Counted from the stretch's first letter, positions 20,893-31,947 are shown. The stretch is 64,000 bases of DNA from Larsenimonas suaedae (GCF_023712105.1 NZ_JAMLJI010000001.1:124001-188000), one strand, 5' to 3'. Translations and numbers: made by a program. The notes: generated by a model from the letters alone, not told the origin.

Positions 20893-21225
20893 ATGGCAAA
20901 ACGCACGCGTACGCAGACCCCGAACTGGCTTGGCCAACTGCCGTTCAGTCTTCATTTTCGGCCCTCGTTCATGGGTGTGGCCATCCTGTTTCTGCTGGTC
21001 GTGCTGTCGGCGTTTTTCGTCGTGACAAGCGCGCACCACACGCGGGTGCAGTACGTCCGTCTTCAAAAGATGGAACGTCAGCACGATCAGCTGCAGACCA
21101 ACTGGAGCCGGCTGTTGCTCGAGGAAAGCACCTGGTCATCGCCTTCCCGGATCGAGGCGCTGGCGCAGAAGCGGTTGAACATGCACGTACCAGACGTCAA
21201 TGACAGCAGGGTGATCCGGCCATGA
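20893..21225 (+). CDS. ftsL: FtsL, divisome protein
   Basis: A 110-residue bitopic protein with a basic cytoplasmic start, one membrane segment (about 29-47) and a periplasmic leucine-zipper-like coiled coil (about 50-85), ending in L-N-M-H-V-P. FtsL joins FtsB and FtsQ and helps activate FtsWI. It lies 8 bases after rsmH and overlaps ftsI by 4 (ATGA). Confidence 0.93.
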   Translation: MAKRTRTQTPNWLGQLPFSLHFRPSFMGVAILFLLVVLSAFFVVTSAHHTRVQYVRLQKMERQHDQLQTNWSRLLLEESTWSSPSRIEALAQKRLNMHVPDVNDSRVIRP

Positions 21226-22946
21226 GCAGGCAGAAGGACACGTCATCGAGCGACAGCGAATACCATCCGATGTCGCCGTGGCGGTTTCGATTCATCGTTT
21301 TCATCATTCTTGTGGCCATGGCCGTACTGGCCGGGCGTATCGTCTACCTTCAGGTGGTCGATCATCAGTTCCTGAAGGGCCAGGGGGACGCCCGCACCCT
21401 GCGGGTTGAGACCATCGACGCCCACCGGGGCATGATCACCGACCGCGACGGTGAGCCGCTGGCGGTGTCGACGCCGGTCGTCACCCTCTGGGCCAACCCT
21501 CAGGAGCTGCCGGACGATCGCGCAACGCTTACCCGGCTTGCCAAGTCGCTTGGCGACAACCCGAGCGACTTCATCGACCGGGTCGAGCGCTACCGCAAGA
21601 AATCCTTCATGTATCTAAAGCGCCAGGTCACCCCCAGCCCGGCTCAGACCGTGCTCGATCTGGGCATTGCGGGCGTGTATGGCAAGCACGATTACAAACG
21701 CTATTACCCGACCGGCGAGGTTACCGCGCAGCTTCTTGGGGTGACCAACATCGACGACAAGGGTCAGGAAGGCCTCGAGCTTGCCTACGACGACTATCTG
21801 TCCGGCACGCCCGGCAAGCGTCGCGTGCTGAAAGACCGTAAAGGCCGGCTGGTGCGTGATCTTCACCTGATTCGAGACGCCGAACCCGGCGGCGATCTTC
21901 AGCTCACGATCAATCTGCGCCTTCAGTACATGGCCTATCGCGAGCTCAAGGCCGCCGTGCGTGAGCATCACGCCGATGCCGGTACGCTTGTGATGATCGA
22001 CGCGCACAATGGTGAGGTGCTGGCGATGGCGAATGCGCCGTCGTTCAATCCCAACAATCGTGCGAACCTCGACCCGGCCGGACTCAGAAACCGAGGCGTC
22101 ACCGACGCCTTCGAACCGGGCTCGGTGATGAAACCGCTGGCCATGTGCGCGGGGCTATCGTCTGGCAAGTTCACCCCCGATACGGTGATCGACACCTCGC
22201 CCGGCTGGATGGTGCTGGACCACAAGTACACCATCAAGGACAGCCTCGATTTCGGCAAGCTGACCATGACCGGGATCATCACCAAGTCCTCGAACATCGG
22301 CATGACCCATATGGCGCTGGCTCTGCCGGACGATGCCATCTGGAACATGTACAGCAAGATGGGCCTCGGCCAGGAGCCGGAGGACATTACCTTCCCGGGC
22401 GAGGCAGCAGGCAGTCTGCCGTCGCCGTATCACTGGTCCAAGGCCAAGCGCGCCACGCTCGCCTATGGGTATGGACTGTCGGCCTCGGCGCTTCAGCTGG
22501 CGGCGGCCTACACCACCATCACCAATGATGGCCGTCGGGTGCCGGCGACCCTGTTCAAGCGTCGCTCGCCGGTCAAGGGCAAGCAGATCGTGACGCCTGA
22601 TGTGGCGCATCAAGTGCTCAAGATGATGGAAACCGTGGTCGAGCCCGGAGGCAGCGGCTACCGCGCCGCCGTCAACGGCTATCGCGTCGCCGGCAAGACG
22701 GGCACCGTGCGCAAGGTCGGCGTCGAGGGCTATCAGAGAAAGGCCTATCGCGCCAACTTCCTCGGCATCGCTCCGGCAAGCAACCCGCGCATTATTACCA
22801 TGATTTCGATCGACAACCCCAAGGGTAAGGAATTCTACGGCGGTCAGGTCTCAGCCCCGATCTTTGCCCGTGTGGCCGGCAAGGCATTGAGGCTTCTGGA
22901 TGTTCCGCCGGACAACCCCCATGACAACGCGGAGGCGACCCGATGA
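21222..22946 (+). CDS. ftsI: FtsI (PBP3), septal peptidoglycan transpeptidase
   Basis: A 574-residue class B penicillin-binding protein. After a membrane anchor (about 22-42) come the pedestal and the transpeptidase domain, with the nucleophile in S301-V-M-K304, the S-x-N motif at S356-S-N358, and K492-T-G494. These are all three active-site motifs of the target of beta-lactams such as aztreonam. It overlaps ftsL and murE by 4 bases each. Confidence 0.96.
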   Translation: MSRQKDTSSSDSEYHPMSPWRFRFIVFIILVAMAVLAGRIVYLQVVDHQFLKGQGDARTLRVETIDAHRGMITDRDGEPLAVSTPVVTLWANPQELPDDRATLTRLAKSLGDNPSDFIDRVERYRKKSFMYLKRQVTPSPAQTVLDLGIAGVYGKHDYKRYYPTGEVTAQLLGVTNIDDKGQEGLELAYDDYLSGTPGKRRVLKDRKGRLVRDLHLIRDAEPGGDLQLTINLRLQYMAYRELKAAVREHHADAGTLVMIDAHNGEVLAMANAPSFNPNNRANLDPAGLRNRGVTDAFEPGSVMKPLAMCAGLSSGKFTPDTVIDTSPGWMVLDHKYTIKDSLDFGKLTMTGIITKSSNIGMTHMALALPDDAIWNMYSKMGLGQEPEDITFPGEAAGSLPSPYHWSKAKRATLAYGYGLSASALQLAAAYTTITNDGRRVPATLFKRRSPVKGKQIVTPDVAHQVLKMMETVVEPGGSGYRAAVNGYRVAGKTGTVRKVGVEGYQRKAYRANFLGIAPASNPRIITMISIDNPKGKEFYGGQVSAPIFARVAGKALRLLDVPPDNPHDNAEATR

Positions 22947-24439
22947 CGCCGATTGACACCCTCGACGGGCCGCGGCTGAACCGGCTGCTGGCGCGAACCT
23001 GGCCGACACTTGCCTTCCCCACGCTGCCTGCGACCACGCGCTTGATCGTGGACTCACGCCAGTTACGCGCAGGCGATGTGTTCGTGGCCATGCCTGGCGT
23101 TCACGCCGATGGGCGCGATTTCATCGTGCAGGCACTTCAGCAGGGCGCGGCGCTGATCCTTGCTCATGTCGCGGGTGACAACGAGGCCGGGGCGCTTGAT
23201 GATGAAGCGCGCGTGGTCGCGGTGCCGGGACTCAAGGCGCGCCTGGGCGCCCTGTGTGTCGATGCGTTCGAGGTGCCCGAGCCGCTTGGGTTGACCGCGG
23301 TGACCGGCACCAACGGCAAGAGCTCGGTGGCGCATTACATTGCGCTGCTCGGTGAGGCGCTCGGCCGCCCGAGCGGCGAAATGGGCACGCTCGGGATCGG
23401 GCGGCCGGGACAGCTGGTCGATGCAGGCTTGACCACGCCCGGTGTGATCGACGTGCATCGGTTTCTGGCAAGCTGCGCGCAAGCCGGTGCCGAGCATGTG
23501 GCGCTCGAGGCCTCATCGCACGCGCTCGATCAGGGGCGTCTTGACGGGGCCTTAATCACGACCGCCGTCTTTACCAACTTAAGCCGGGACCACCTCGACT
23601 ATCACCAGACCATGAGCGGCTACGCAGCCGCCAAGGCGCGCCTGTTTCAGCGTGAGGAACTCGAGCTTGCGGTAGTCAACGCAGACGACCCGCTGTCGCG
23701 GTTGATGCTTGCAGGCCTCAAGCCGGGCGTTCGCACGCTTCACGTCGGCACCGGGCCGGACGCGGCGTTTCGCATTCTTGATGTCTCCTATGTTCTGAAG
23801 GGGCTTCATGCGCGCATCGAGACCCCTGAGGGTGAGCGTACGCTGACGCTTGGGCTGATGGGGCGATTCAATCTCGTGAATGCCCTGCTGAGCGTGGCCG
23901 TTCTTTACGGGCAGGGTGTGGCGACGCTTGATGAGGTGCTGACGGCCGCCGAAGGCCTGACGCCGGTGCCCGGTCGCATGGACGTGCTGGACGTCCCCGG
24001 ACCGGCCGTGCTGATCGACTATGCCCATACGCCGGATGCACTGACCAACGCGCTCGAAGCGGTGCGGGCCCACGTGCCCGGCAGGCTTTGGTGCATCGTT
24101 GGCTGTGGTGGTGACCGCGATCCCGGCAAGCGGCCACTGATGGCGAGCGCCGCGCTCGAGGGCGCCGACCGGCTCGTGATCACCGACGATAATCCGCGCA
24201 GTGAGGCCCCTGAATCGATTCGCTCGGCAATGTTCGAGGCGGTTGCCCAGAGCGATAATGTCGAGGTCATCGGCGGTCGCCAGGCGGCCATCGAGGCCGT
24301 GATCGAGCGAGCGGCGGACGACGATGTCATCGTGATTGCCGGCAAGGGTCATGAGGCGTATCAGGAGATCCAGGGCGTCAGACACCCGTTTTCCGACCAG
24401 GCGGTGGCTCGCGCCGCGCTGGAGGCGCGTCATGGCTGA
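22943..24439 (+). CDS. murE: MurE, UDP-MurNAc-tripeptide ligase (meso-DAP)
   Basis: A 498-residue Mur ligase adding the third amino acid of the stem peptide. The P-loop is T-G-T-N-G-K-S-S (121-128). The D-N-P-R motif (I-T-D-D-N-P-R-S-E) near 415 predicts use of meso-diaminopimelate over lysine, as in other Gram-negatives. It overlaps ftsI by 4 bases and murF by 8. Confidence 0.95.
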   Translation: MTPIDTLDGPRLNRLLARTWPTLAFPTLPATTRLIVDSRQLRAGDVFVAMPGVHADGRDFIVQALQQGAALILAHVAGDNEAGALDDEARVVAVPGLKARLGALCVDAFEVPEPLGLTAVTGTNGKSSVAHYIALLGEALGRPSGEMGTLGIGRPGQLVDAGLTTPGVIDVHRFLASCAQAGAEHVALEASSHALDQGRLDGALITTAVFTNLSRDHLDYHQTMSGYAAAKARLFQREELELAVVNADDPLSRLMLAGLKPGVRTLHVGTGPDAAFRILDVSYVLKGLHARIETPEGERTLTLGLMGRFNLVNALLSVAVLYGQGVATLDEVLTAAEGLTPVPGRMDVLDVPGPAVLIDYAHTPDALTNALEAVRAHVPGRLWCIVGCGGDRDPGKRPLMASAALEGADRLVITDDNPRSEAPESIRSAMFEAVAQSDNVEVIGGRQAAIEAVIERAADDDVIVIAGKGHEAYQEIQGVRHPFSDQAVARAALEARHG

Positions 24440-25796
24440 GACGCTGTTTGAGCTTGCCGATGCCTTGAACTGCATGCGCCCGGCGGAAGATCGCGCAGTA
24501 GCCAATGTGACAACCGACACTCGACGCATCGCCCCGGGGGATCTGTTCGTTGCGCTGCGCGGTGCCTCGTTCGATGGTCATGATTTCATCGATCAGGCAC
24601 TCGAGCAGGGCGCTGTAGCGGTGGTGTGCGAGCCGGGAACGGTCTCACAAGACGTGCCTTCATTGATCGTGCCCGATACGCGCCTGGCGTTCGGGCTGAT
24701 TGCCCGTGCGCGGCGCAGGCGGTGGGAAGGGCGTCTGCTGGCGGTAACCGGCAACAGCGGCAAGACCACCGTCAAGGAAATGCTCGGGGCGATTGCCTCT
24801 CGCCACGCGTCAACGCTTGTGACCGAGGGCAATCTGAACAACGACTTCGGCGCGCCGATGACGCTCTTGCGGCTCGAGGCCGAGCACCGTCTGGCGGTGG
24901 TGGAGCTTGGGGCCAACCACATTGGTGAAATCGCCTGGACGGCGTCGCTCGCCAGGCCCGAGGTGGCTGTGATTACCAACGTGACCGGCGCTCACATCGG
25001 TGAATTCGGCAGTCGTGGGTTGATTGCGCAGGCCAAGGGTGAGCTGGTGCAGGCATTGCCTGACGCCGGTACGGCGGTCTTGAACGTCGACGACGACTAT
25101 TTCCCGCTGTGGGCGGCCATGGCCTCACCCCGGCGGGTGATCGGGTTCGGACTCGACCCGCGGGCAGATATCACGGCGCGAGAGATTGAACAGGACGCCC
25201 GAGGCTGTTGCAGCTTCGAGCTGATGATTGATGGTGACAGTGCTGGACGAGTCACGCTCGGGGTGCTTGGGCGGTACAACGTGAGCAATGCGCTGGCCGC
25301 TGCCGCAGGCGCCTGGTCACTTGGTGTGTCGTTTGAGACGATCAGGGCCGGGCTCGAGGCCTTTCGAGCCGGCAAGGGGCGCATGCGAACGCTTTTGGGG
25401 CTTCGTGGCGCCTGTGTGCTTGATGATACTTATAATGCCAACCCCGGCGCGATGCGCGCCGCCATCGATGTGGTTGCCGCCATGCCCGCGCCGCGCTGGT
25501 GTGTGCTCGGTGCCATGGGTGAGCTTGGGGAGCACAGCGCCGAGGCCCATCGGGCACTTGGTGATTACGCGCGGGACAAGGGAATTGATACGGTATGCAC
25601 CTTTGGTCCCGAGGCTGCGCGCACGGCGGCGGCCTTCGGGGCGAACGGGCATCATTTCGAGCGATTCGACACGCTCGAGCAATTTTCCATCGACCATTTG
25701 CCGGCTCATGCAAGCGTGCTGATCAAGGGATCACGCAGCGCACGCATGGAGCGTCTTGTCGACGCGCTTACGGCTGGGGCCTTCGAACAGGGTTAA
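24432..25796 (+). CDS. murF: MurF, D-Ala-D-Ala-adding ligase
   Basis: A 454-residue Mur ligase that completes the UDP-MurNAc pentapeptide. The P-loop is V-T-G-N-S-G-K-T-T-V-K-E-M (about 106-118), followed by N-N-D-F-G-A-P, L-G-A-N-H-I-G-E-I and D-D-T-Y-N-A-N-P. The ATG at 24432 overlaps the murE stop; an earlier in-frame start at 24336 reads murE sequence in the wrong frame. Confidence 0.95.
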   Translation: MAETLFELADALNCMRPAEDRAVANVTTDTRRIAPGDLFVALRGASFDGHDFIDQALEQGAVAVVCEPGTVSQDVPSLIVPDTRLAFGLIARARRRRWEGRLLAVTGNSGKTTVKEMLGAIASRHASTLVTEGNLNNDFGAPMTLLRLEAEHRLAVVELGANHIGEIAWTASLARPEVAVITNVTGAHIGEFGSRGLIAQAKGELVQALPDAGTAVLNVDDDYFPLWAAMASPRRVIGFGLDPRADITAREIEQDARGCCSFELMIDGDSAGRVTLGVLGRYNVSNALAAAAGAWSLGVSFETIRAGLEAFRAGKGRMRTLLGLRGACVLDDTYNANPGAMRAAIDVVAAMPAPRWCVLGAMGELGEHSAEAHRALGDYARDKGIDTVCTFGPEAARTAAAFGANGHHFERFDTLEQFSIDHLPAHASVLIKGSRSARMERLVDALTAGAFEQG

Positions 25797-25807
25797 GTAA
25801 ATAGATC

Positions 25808-26890
25808 ATGCTGCTTTTTCTGAGTGAACTGCTGGCGCAGTTCAATACCAGTTTCAACGTCGTCGGTTATCTGACACTGCGCATCCTGCTGGCCACGCTG
25901 ACGGCGCTGCTGTTGTGCCTGTGGTTTGGCCCGTACCTGATCCGGCGCCTTGTCGAGGGACAGATCGGTCAGGCCGTGCGTGACGATGGCCCCAAGTCGC
26001 ACTTGTCCAAGGCCGGTACCCCGACCATGGGCGGGGCGATGATTCTGGTGTCGATCGCGATCACGACGCTTTTATGGGGTGATCTTGGCAGCTACTACAT
26101 CTGGCTGGTGCTTTTGGTGACGCTTGGGTTCGGCGCCATTGGTTGGGTCGATGACTACCGCAAGGTCATTGAAAAGAACCCTCGCGGGCTTCCGGCCAAG
26201 TGGAAGTATTTCTGGCAGTCCCTGATTGGTCTGGCGGCCGGGGTGATCCTCTACGCCACCGCGAGCTCACCGGTGGAAACCAGCCTGATCGTACCGTTTT
26301 TCAAGCAGATCGTGATTCCCCTCGGCGGATTCTACATTCTGCTGAGCTACCTGGTGATCGTTGGCAGCTCCAACGCGGTCAATCTGACCGATGGCCTCGA
26401 TGGTCTGGCCATCATGCCCACTGTGCTGGTGGCGATGGGGCTTGCCGTGTTCGCGTATCTAAGCGGCAACGCGGTGTTTGCCCAGTACCTGCATATTCCC
26501 TTCATTCTGGGGGCCGGAGAACTTGCGGTTTTCTGCGGTGGCCTCATCGGCGCGGGGCTTGGGTTTCTCTGGTTCAACACCTACCCCGCACAGGTGTTCA
26601 TGGGCGATGTGGGATCACTGGCGCTTGGCGCTGCCCTCGGCGTGGTGGCAATCGTTGTCCGTCAGGAGATTGTTCTGTTCATCATGGGCGGCATTTTCGT
26701 GGCTGAAACGCTGTCGGTCATCATTCAGGTCGCCTCCTATAAGACCACCGGTCGACGCGTCTTTCGCATGGCGCCGCTTCATCACCACTTCGAGCTGAAA
26801 GGGTGGCCGGAGCCGCGCGTCATCGTGCGGTTCTGGATCATCACGGTGGTCCTGGTGCTGTTGGGTCTTGCAACGTTGAAGGTGCGCTGA
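25808..26890 (+). CDS. mraY: MraY, phospho-MurNAc-pentapeptide transferase
   Basis: A 360-residue multi-pass membrane enzyme that makes lipid I from UDP-MurNAc-pentapeptide and undecaprenyl phosphate. Motifs: T-P-T-M-G-G, the acidic [18 protein letters not shown], and [11 protein letters not shown]. About ten membrane segments can be traced. It begins 11 bases after murF. Confidence 0.96.
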   Translation: MLLFLSELLAQFNTSFNVVGYLTLRILLATLTALLLCLWFGPYLIRRLVEGQIGQAVRDDGPKSHLSKAGTPTMGGAMILVSIAITTLLWGDLGSYYIWLVLLVTLGFGAIGWVDDYRKVIEKNPRGLPAKWKYFWQSLIGLAAGVILYATASSPVETSLIVPFFKQIVIPLGGFYILLSYLVIVGSSNAVNLTDGLDGLAIMPTVLVAMGLAVFAYLSGNAVFAQYLHIPFILGAGELAVFCGGLIGAGLGFLWFNTYPAQVFMGDVGSLALGAALGVVAIVVRQEIVLFIMGGIFVAETLSVIIQVASYKTTGRRVFRMAPLHHHFELKGWPEPRVIVRFWIITVVLVLLGLATLKVR

Positions 26891-26891
26891 C

Positions 26892-28238
26892 ATGGAGCAC
26901 GCCGTTTCAGTCGACGGCAAGACCGTCGTGGTCGGGCTTGGGGTGTCGGGGCTTGCCATTGCGCGACACTTGAGACGCCAGGGCGAGCCGTTCGTCATGG
27001 CGGATACGCGACTCGTGCCGCCAGGGCGGGATGCGTTTCGCAGCGAGTTTCCCGAGGTGCCCCTTTTGACCGGGCCACTCGAGGCGCTTTCGCTTGAGCG
27101 CGCGCGTGAGGTCGTGATCAGCCCAGGCGTTGCGCCGACCACGCCGGGGCTTCCCGCGCACGTGATCGGGGAGCTCACGCTCTTTGCTCGGGCTCGGCGC
27201 GCCTGTGGCCGCTCGACTCGATTGATCGCCATCACCGGGTCGAATGCCAAGTCGACGGTCACCACGCTTGTGGGGGAAATGGCCTGCGCCGTTGGCGGTA
27301 GGGTCGGCGTGGGTGGCAATCTCGGGCGCGCCGCGCTGGATCTTTTCGAGGACGCCGATACCTACGTGCTTGAACTGTCGTCGTTTCAGCTTGAAACCAC
27401 GGCGGATCTCGGCGCCGATGTGGCCTGTTATCTGAACCTCAGTGAAGATCACCTGGACCGTCATGCCACCATGGCGGGCTACAACGCCGCCAAACAGCGC
27501 ATCTTCGAGTCAGCTACTCAGGCAGTGGTCAACCGGGACGACGCGCTGACGGCTCCGGCCCGCGAACTGTCGTGCCGGGTCTTCACCACTCAGGTGCCGT
27601 CGTCGAACGAGTGGGGGCTGTCGCTGCACGAGGGGGAGCTTTGGTTGATGCATGGCGCTCGCCCGTTGATGGCGGCCAGTCAGGTGCGTCTTCAGGGGCA
27701 ACACAACCTGTCCAATGCCCTGGCGGCGCTTGCGATCGGTGACGCCATGGGGTGGCCGGTCGAGACAATGTGCGAGGTGCTGGCAACGTTCAAGGGCTTG
27801 CCGCATCGCATGGAGCTTGTGACCGAGCGCCAGGGCGTTCGCTGGATCAACGACTCGAAAGGCACCAATGTTGGCGCAACGCTTGCCGCCATTAGAGGCT
27901 TGTTGCCGGCGCTTGCGGGGCGATTGATCGTGCTGGCCGGCGGCGTTGGCAAGGGGGCCGATTTTTCGCCGCTTGCGAGCGCCTTTGATGGCCGGGGCGA
28001 GGTGATCGCGTTCGGGCGCGATCGGGCGTTGCTTGCCGATGCGCTGTCCCCTGCGGTGCCGGTCGAGGTGGTCGACGATCTTGCCTCGGCGCATGAGCGG
28101 GCCAGGTGCCGCGCGTCACCCGGTGACGTGGTGCTTCTATCGCCGGCCTGTGCAAGCCTTGATCAGTTCGACAATTTCGAGCGTCGTGGCGAGGCGTTTC
28201 GAGCCCTGGTGCTGGAAGGAGACAACGATGGGACTTAA
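26892..28238 (+). CDS. murD: MurD, UDP-MurNAc-Ala--D-Glu ligase
   Basis: A 448-residue Mur ligase adding D-glutamate. The N-terminal Rossmann domain begins V-V-V-G-L-G-V-S-G-L-A. The P-loop reads I-T-G-S-N-A-K-S-T, with alanine where most Mur ligases have glycine; I recall this substitution in Pseudomonas MurD, so it is probably a lineage variant and not a defect. H-R-M-E and N-D-S-K-G-T-N are intact. It overlaps ftsW by 11 bases. Confidence 0.95.
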   Translation: MEHAVSVDGKTVVVGLGVSGLAIARHLRRQGEPFVMADTRLVPPGRDAFRSEFPEVPLLTGPLEALSLERAREVVISPGVAPTTPGLPAHVIGELTLFARARRACGRSTRLIAITGSNAKSTVTTLVGEMACAVGGRVGVGGNLGRAALDLFEDADTYVLELSSFQLETTADLGADVACYLNLSEDHLDRHATMAGYNAAKQRIFESATQAVVNRDDALTAPARELSCRVFTTQVPSSNEWGLSLHEGELWLMHGARPLMAASQVRLQGQHNLSNALAALAIGDAMGWPVETMCEVLATFKGLPHRMELVTERQGVRWINDSKGTNVGATLAAIRGLLPALAGRLIVLAGGVGKGADFSPLASAFDGRGEVIAFGRDRALLADALSPAVPVEVVDDLASAHERARCRASPGDVVLLSPACASLDQFDNFERRGEAFRALVLEGDNDGT

Positions 28239-29433
28239 AACCTGGGAGCAGCGTCTGTCGACCGAGCACCATGTCGTGGACGGGTGGCTTTTGTGCTCGG
28301 CGATCGCGCTCTTGACCATCGGCTGGATCATGGTGACCTCGGCCTCGACCGAGATCGCGACCAGTCAGACCGGTAATGCGTATTATTATTCGATTCGCCA
28401 CGGCATCTACGTGTTGATCGCGGCCAGTGCGGCCTTTATTACCATGCGGGTGCCCATGACCTGGTGGCGTCGTAATGGCCCAACGCTTTTGTTGATTGCA
28501 GCGATTCTCCTCGCGGCGGTTCTGATTGTCGGGCGCGAGGTGAACGGCAGTCGGCGCTGGATTTCGCTCGGCCCGATCAACCTTCAGACCTCTGAAGTCG
28601 CGAAGCTGTGTCTGGTGGTGTACCTGAGTGGCTACATCGAGCGGCACCTGACTCGGGTACGACATACTTGGTGGGGGTTTCTGGCGCCGCTGTGCCTGAC
28701 CTTCGGGCTTGGGGCGCTCTTGATCATGGAGCCGGATTACGGCGCCACGGTCGTGCTGCTGTCGACCACCATGGGTGTACTGCTGTTGGCGGGCGCGTCG
28801 CTCTGGCGTTTTGTATTACTCTCAGGCGGGGTGATCGCGCTTGGTGCGATGATGGCCGTGGCTGAACCTTACCGCATGCAGCGCATTACAAGCTTTCTTG
28901 ATCCTTGGGCCAACCAGTACGGCAGCGGGTATCAGCTTACCCAGGCGCTGATCGCGTTCGGTCGCGGCGGCTGGGAAGGGCTCGGGCTTGGCAATAGCGT
29001 CCAGAAACTCTTCTACCTGCCTGAGGCCCATACCGACTTCGTGTTCTCTGTATTGGCCGAGGAACTGGGGATGGCCGGTGCGGTCGGGGTCGTTGCCCTG
29101 TTTGGCGTGTTGATCTACAGGGCGTTCGTGGTCGGACGAACTGCCGAGACGTCAAAGCGCTTATTTTCGGCCTACGTCTGTTACGGTGTTGGCTTGATCT
29201 TCGCGGCGCAGGCGTTTGTCAATATTGCGGTCAACGTTGGCTTTCTGCCGACCAAGGGTCTGACGCTTCCGCTTTTAAGCTACGGCGGGTCGAGCCTGAT
29301 CATCAGTGGCATCATGGTGGGGCTTTTGCTCCGCGTGGACGGTGAAACCCGGGCGCGCAAACGCATCGCCGAAGACGTCAAACGGCGCAATCAGCGCCCG
29401 GTCAAGCGGGCGCCCCGGGAGGCCAGTCAATGA
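28228..29433 (+). CDS. ftsW: FtsW, septal peptidoglycan glycosyltransferase (SEDS)
   Basis: A 401-residue SEDS-family polymerase with about ten membrane segments. Conserved pieces: N-G-S-R-R-W-I, the catalytic-aspartate loop around M-E-P-D-Y-G-A, the H-T-D-F-V-F-S-V-L-A-E-E-L-G segment and L-P-L-L-S-Y-G-G-S-S. FtsW polymerises lipid II together with FtsI. I start at ATG 28228, which has AGGAGA upstream and overlaps the end of murD. Confidence 0.94.
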   Translation: MGLKTWEQRLSTEHHVVDGWLLCSAIALLTIGWIMVTSASTEIATSQTGNAYYYSIRHGIYVLIAASAAFITMRVPMTWWRRNGPTLLLIAAILLAAVLIVGREVNGSRRWISLGPINLQTSEVAKLCLVVYLSGYIERHLTRVRHTWWGFLAPLCLTFGLGALLIMEPDYGATVVLLSTTMGVLLLAGASLWRFVLLSGGVIALGAMMAVAEPYRMQRITSFLDPWANQYGSGYQLTQALIAFGRGGWEGLGLGNSVQKLFYLPEAHTDFVFSVLAEELGMAGAVGVVALFGVLIYRAFVVGRTAETSKRLFSAYVCYGVGLIFAAQAFVNIAVNVGFLPTKGLTLPLLSYGGSSLIISGIMVGLLLRVDGETRARKRIAEDVKRRNQRPVKRAPREASQ

Positions 29434-30509
29434 AGCGGGCCCTGATCATGGCTGGCGGCACCGGTGGGCACGTCGTGCCTGCACTGACGCTTGCCAAGGC
29501 GCTGTCGGAACGGGGCGTAGAGGTGCATTGGCTCGGCACCCCCCGTGGTATCGAAAACACGCTGGTACCAAAGGCGGGCTATCCCCTGCATCACATCAAG
29601 GTCTCAGGCCTTAGAGGCAATGGTGCGGCGGGGTGGCTGAAAGCGCCCTATAAGCTCTGGGCCGCCATCGCCGAGGCGCGAAAGGTAATTCAAACACTCA
29701 AGCCTGGCATCGTGATCGGCCTTGGCGGCTTTGCAAGTGGCCCGGGCGGTGTGGCGGCAAAGCTTGTGGGCGTGCCCCTGGTCATACACGAACAAAATGC
29801 TATCGCGGGGCTTACCAACAAGTGCCTGGCACGCCTTGCTACACGCACCTATGCGGCGTTTCCAGGGGCCTTTCCCGGCAAGCGCGATGTTTCGGTGGTC
29901 GGTAACCCGGTGCGTGATGACATCGAGCGGGTCGGACGCACGCCCCGCGAGGCTGCCTTCTATGTTGGCCGGCCGCTGCGTGTGGCGGTGACCGGCGGGT
30001 CTCTCGGCGCGAAGGCGCTCAATGAGGTAGTGCCACAGGCACTTGGCCAGCTGGCGCCGGATGTTCGACCCGAGGTGCGGCATCAGGCGGGCCGGGACAA
30101 GCGCGCCGTCACAAGCGAGGCCTACGCCGCCGCCGGCGTCGAGGCTGACGTGGTCGAGTTCATCGATGACATGGCGGCGCTCTATGCGTGGGCCGATCTG
30201 ATGATCTGTCGCTCGGGTGCGCTGACGGTCTCGGAGCTGGCGGCGGCGGGGATGCCGGCGATTCTGGTGCCGTTTCCGCATGCGGTCGACGATCATCAGG
30301 CGATCAACGCAGGTTTTCTGGCCGACCACGGCGCGGCCGTCATGGTGCGCCAGAACAAACTGACGCCCGAGGCACTTTCTGAACAATTAACGGCGCTACT
30401 GGTGCCGTACACGCTATCGACAATGGCCCGCAATGCGCGGGCACAGGCTCGACTCGACGCCATGGCCTGCATGGCTCAGCAATGCATGGAGATCGGTTTT
30501 GAGCAGTAA
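29430..30509 (+). CDS. murG: MurG, lipid II synthase
   Basis: A 359-residue GT-B glycosyltransferase adding GlcNAc to lipid I on the cytoplasmic face of the membrane. Visible are G-G-T-G-G-H-V near residue 9, [19 protein letters not shown] and the nucleotide-binding [13 protein letters not shown]. Its ATG overlaps the ftsW stop. Confidence 0.95.
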   Translation: MKRALIMAGGTGGHVVPALTLAKALSERGVEVHWLGTPRGIENTLVPKAGYPLHHIKVSGLRGNGAAGWLKAPYKLWAAIAEARKVIQTLKPGIVIGLGGFASGPGGVAAKLVGVPLVIHEQNAIAGLTNKCLARLATRTYAAFPGAFPGKRDVSVVGNPVRDDIERVGRTPREAAFYVGRPLRVAVTGGSLGAKALNEVVPQALGQLAPDVRPEVRHQAGRDKRAVTSEAYAAAGVEADVVEFIDDMAALYAWADLMICRSGALTVSELAAAGMPAILVPFPHAVDDHQAINAGFLADHGAAVMVRQNKLTPEALSEQLTALLVPYTLSTMARNARAQARLDAMACMAQQCMEIGFEQ

Positions 30510-31947
30510 TCATCCCTCACGCAGCGGCATGCGCCGCATTCGTCGGATCCATTTTATCGGCATCGGCGGGTCGGGCATGTGCGGTATCGCTGAAGTGCTG
30601 TGCACACAAGGGTTCGAGGTCAGCGGCAGTGACGTCAAGGCGTCTGCCGTCACTCAGCACCTGAGCGAGTGTGGCATTCGTGTCTATATTGGCCACGAAG
30701 CCGCGAACGCCCATGAGGTTGATGTGGTCGTGGTGTCCACGGCCATCGACCCGACCAACCCCGAGGTGGCCTACGCCCGCGAACACCGTATTCCGGTCGT
30801 GCGTCGGGCCGAAATGCTGGCTGAGCTGATGCGGTTTCGAAACGGCATCGCGGTTGCCGGCACACACGGCAAGACCACGACCACCAGCCTTACCGCAACG
30901 CTTCTGGCCGAGGGCGGGCTTGACCCGACCTTCGTGATCGGTGGCCGTCTGACCAGCGCTGGAACCAATGCGCGCCTCGGTGAAGGTGATTATCTGGTGG
31001 CCGAGGCTGATGAATCGGACGCCTCGTTTTTGCATCTGCAGCCGATGACGGCGATCGTGACCAATATCGATGCCGATCACATGGCAACCTATGACGGTGA
31101 TTTCCAGCGCCTGCAGGACACGTTCATCGAGTTCCTGCATAACCTTCCGTTTTACGGGCTGGCTGTCCTGTGTCTGGATGATCCGGTGCTCAAAGCACTC
31201 ATGCCCAGCATTCAGCGTCAGTTTGTGACGTATGGCTTCGATGAGGATGCGGATTATCGGATTACCGAGTTCACCCAGCAGGCCGGTGTGGTTCGGTTCA
31301 CAGTCCAGCGGCCCGCGGGTGAGCCCTTGCCGGTCTGCCTTGCCATGCCGGGCAAGCACAATGCGTTGAATGCGCTGGCGGCCATTGCAGTTGCGTGTGA
31401 CGCGGGTGTGTCCGATGCGGCCATTTTGCGCGCGCTTGAAAGCTTCGAGGGGGTCGGCCGACGGTTTCAGGTGCATGGCGAATTCGAGCTTCCGGGACGC
31501 GCGGGCAGTGAGCGTGTGATGCTGGTGGACGATTACGGCCATCATCCCCGCGAGGTTGACATGGTCATCAAGGCCGTGCGCGAAGGGTGGCCCGACCGCC
31601 GGTTGGTCATGCTTTATCAGCCGCATCGGTTCAGTCGCACGCGCGATCTTTACGAGGATTTCGTGCGTGTGCTTTCCAAGGCCGATACGCTTTTGTTGAT
31701 GGACGTCTACAGCGCGGGCGAGGCCCCAATTGCCGGGGCAGACAGCAAGGCGCTGGCTGGGTCGATCCGCCAGCGCGGTCAGATCGATCCGGTTTTTGTC
31801 GAAGACAAGACGGCGCTTGCAACGCTTCTTTCAAACGTCTTGCGTGATGGCGATATCCTGATCACCCAGGGGGCCGGGGATATCGGGGGCATCAGCGCAT
31901 CGCTTGCGCGCTGTCAGTTGAACTTCGAGAAGGAGAACGTGTCATGA
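30499..31947 (+). CDS. murC: MurC, UDP-MurNAc--L-alanine ligase
   Basis: A Mur ligase attaching the first residue of the stem peptide. Motifs: [17 protein letters not shown]-loop [20 protein letters not shown] and D-D-Y-G-H-H-P-R-E. The start is ambiguous. A TTG at 30499, with GGAG 7 bases upstream and overlapping murG, gives 482 residues; the ATG at 30529 gives 472 but has no ribosome site. I prefer TTG. It overlaps ddl by 4 bases. Confidence 0.93.
   Translation: MSSNHPSRSGMRRIRRIHFIGIGGSGMCGIAEVLCTQGFEVSGSDVKASAVTQHLSECGIRVYIGHEAANAHEVDVVVVSTAIDPTNPEVAYAREHRIPVVRRAEMLAELMRFRNGIAVAGTHGKTTTTSLTATLLAEGGLDPTFVIGGRLTSAGTNARLGEGDYLVAEADESDASFLHLQPMTAIVTNIDADHMATYDGDFQRLQDTFIEFLHNLPFYGLAVLCLDDPVLKALMPSIQRQFVTYGFDEDADYRITEFTQQAGVVRFTVQRPAGEPLPVCLAMPGKHNALNALAAIAVACDAGVSDAAILRALESFEGVGRRFQVHGEFELPGRAGSERVMLVDDYGHHPREVDMVIKAVREGWPDRRLVMLYQPHRFSRTRDLYEDFVRVLSKADTLLLMDVYSAGEAPIAGADSKALAGSIRQRGQIDPVFVEDKTALATLLSNVLRDGDILITQGAGDIGGISASLARCQLNFEKENVS

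Noticed and set aside
26892-28238. MurD P-loop with alanine in place of glycine as an inactivating change
   Set aside because: The rest of the protein is intact and I recall the same variant in Pseudomonas MurD, so it is treated as normal.
30517-31626. A 369-codon minus-strand frame opposite murC
   Set aside because: Shadow of an intact murC; no ribosome site or motif.
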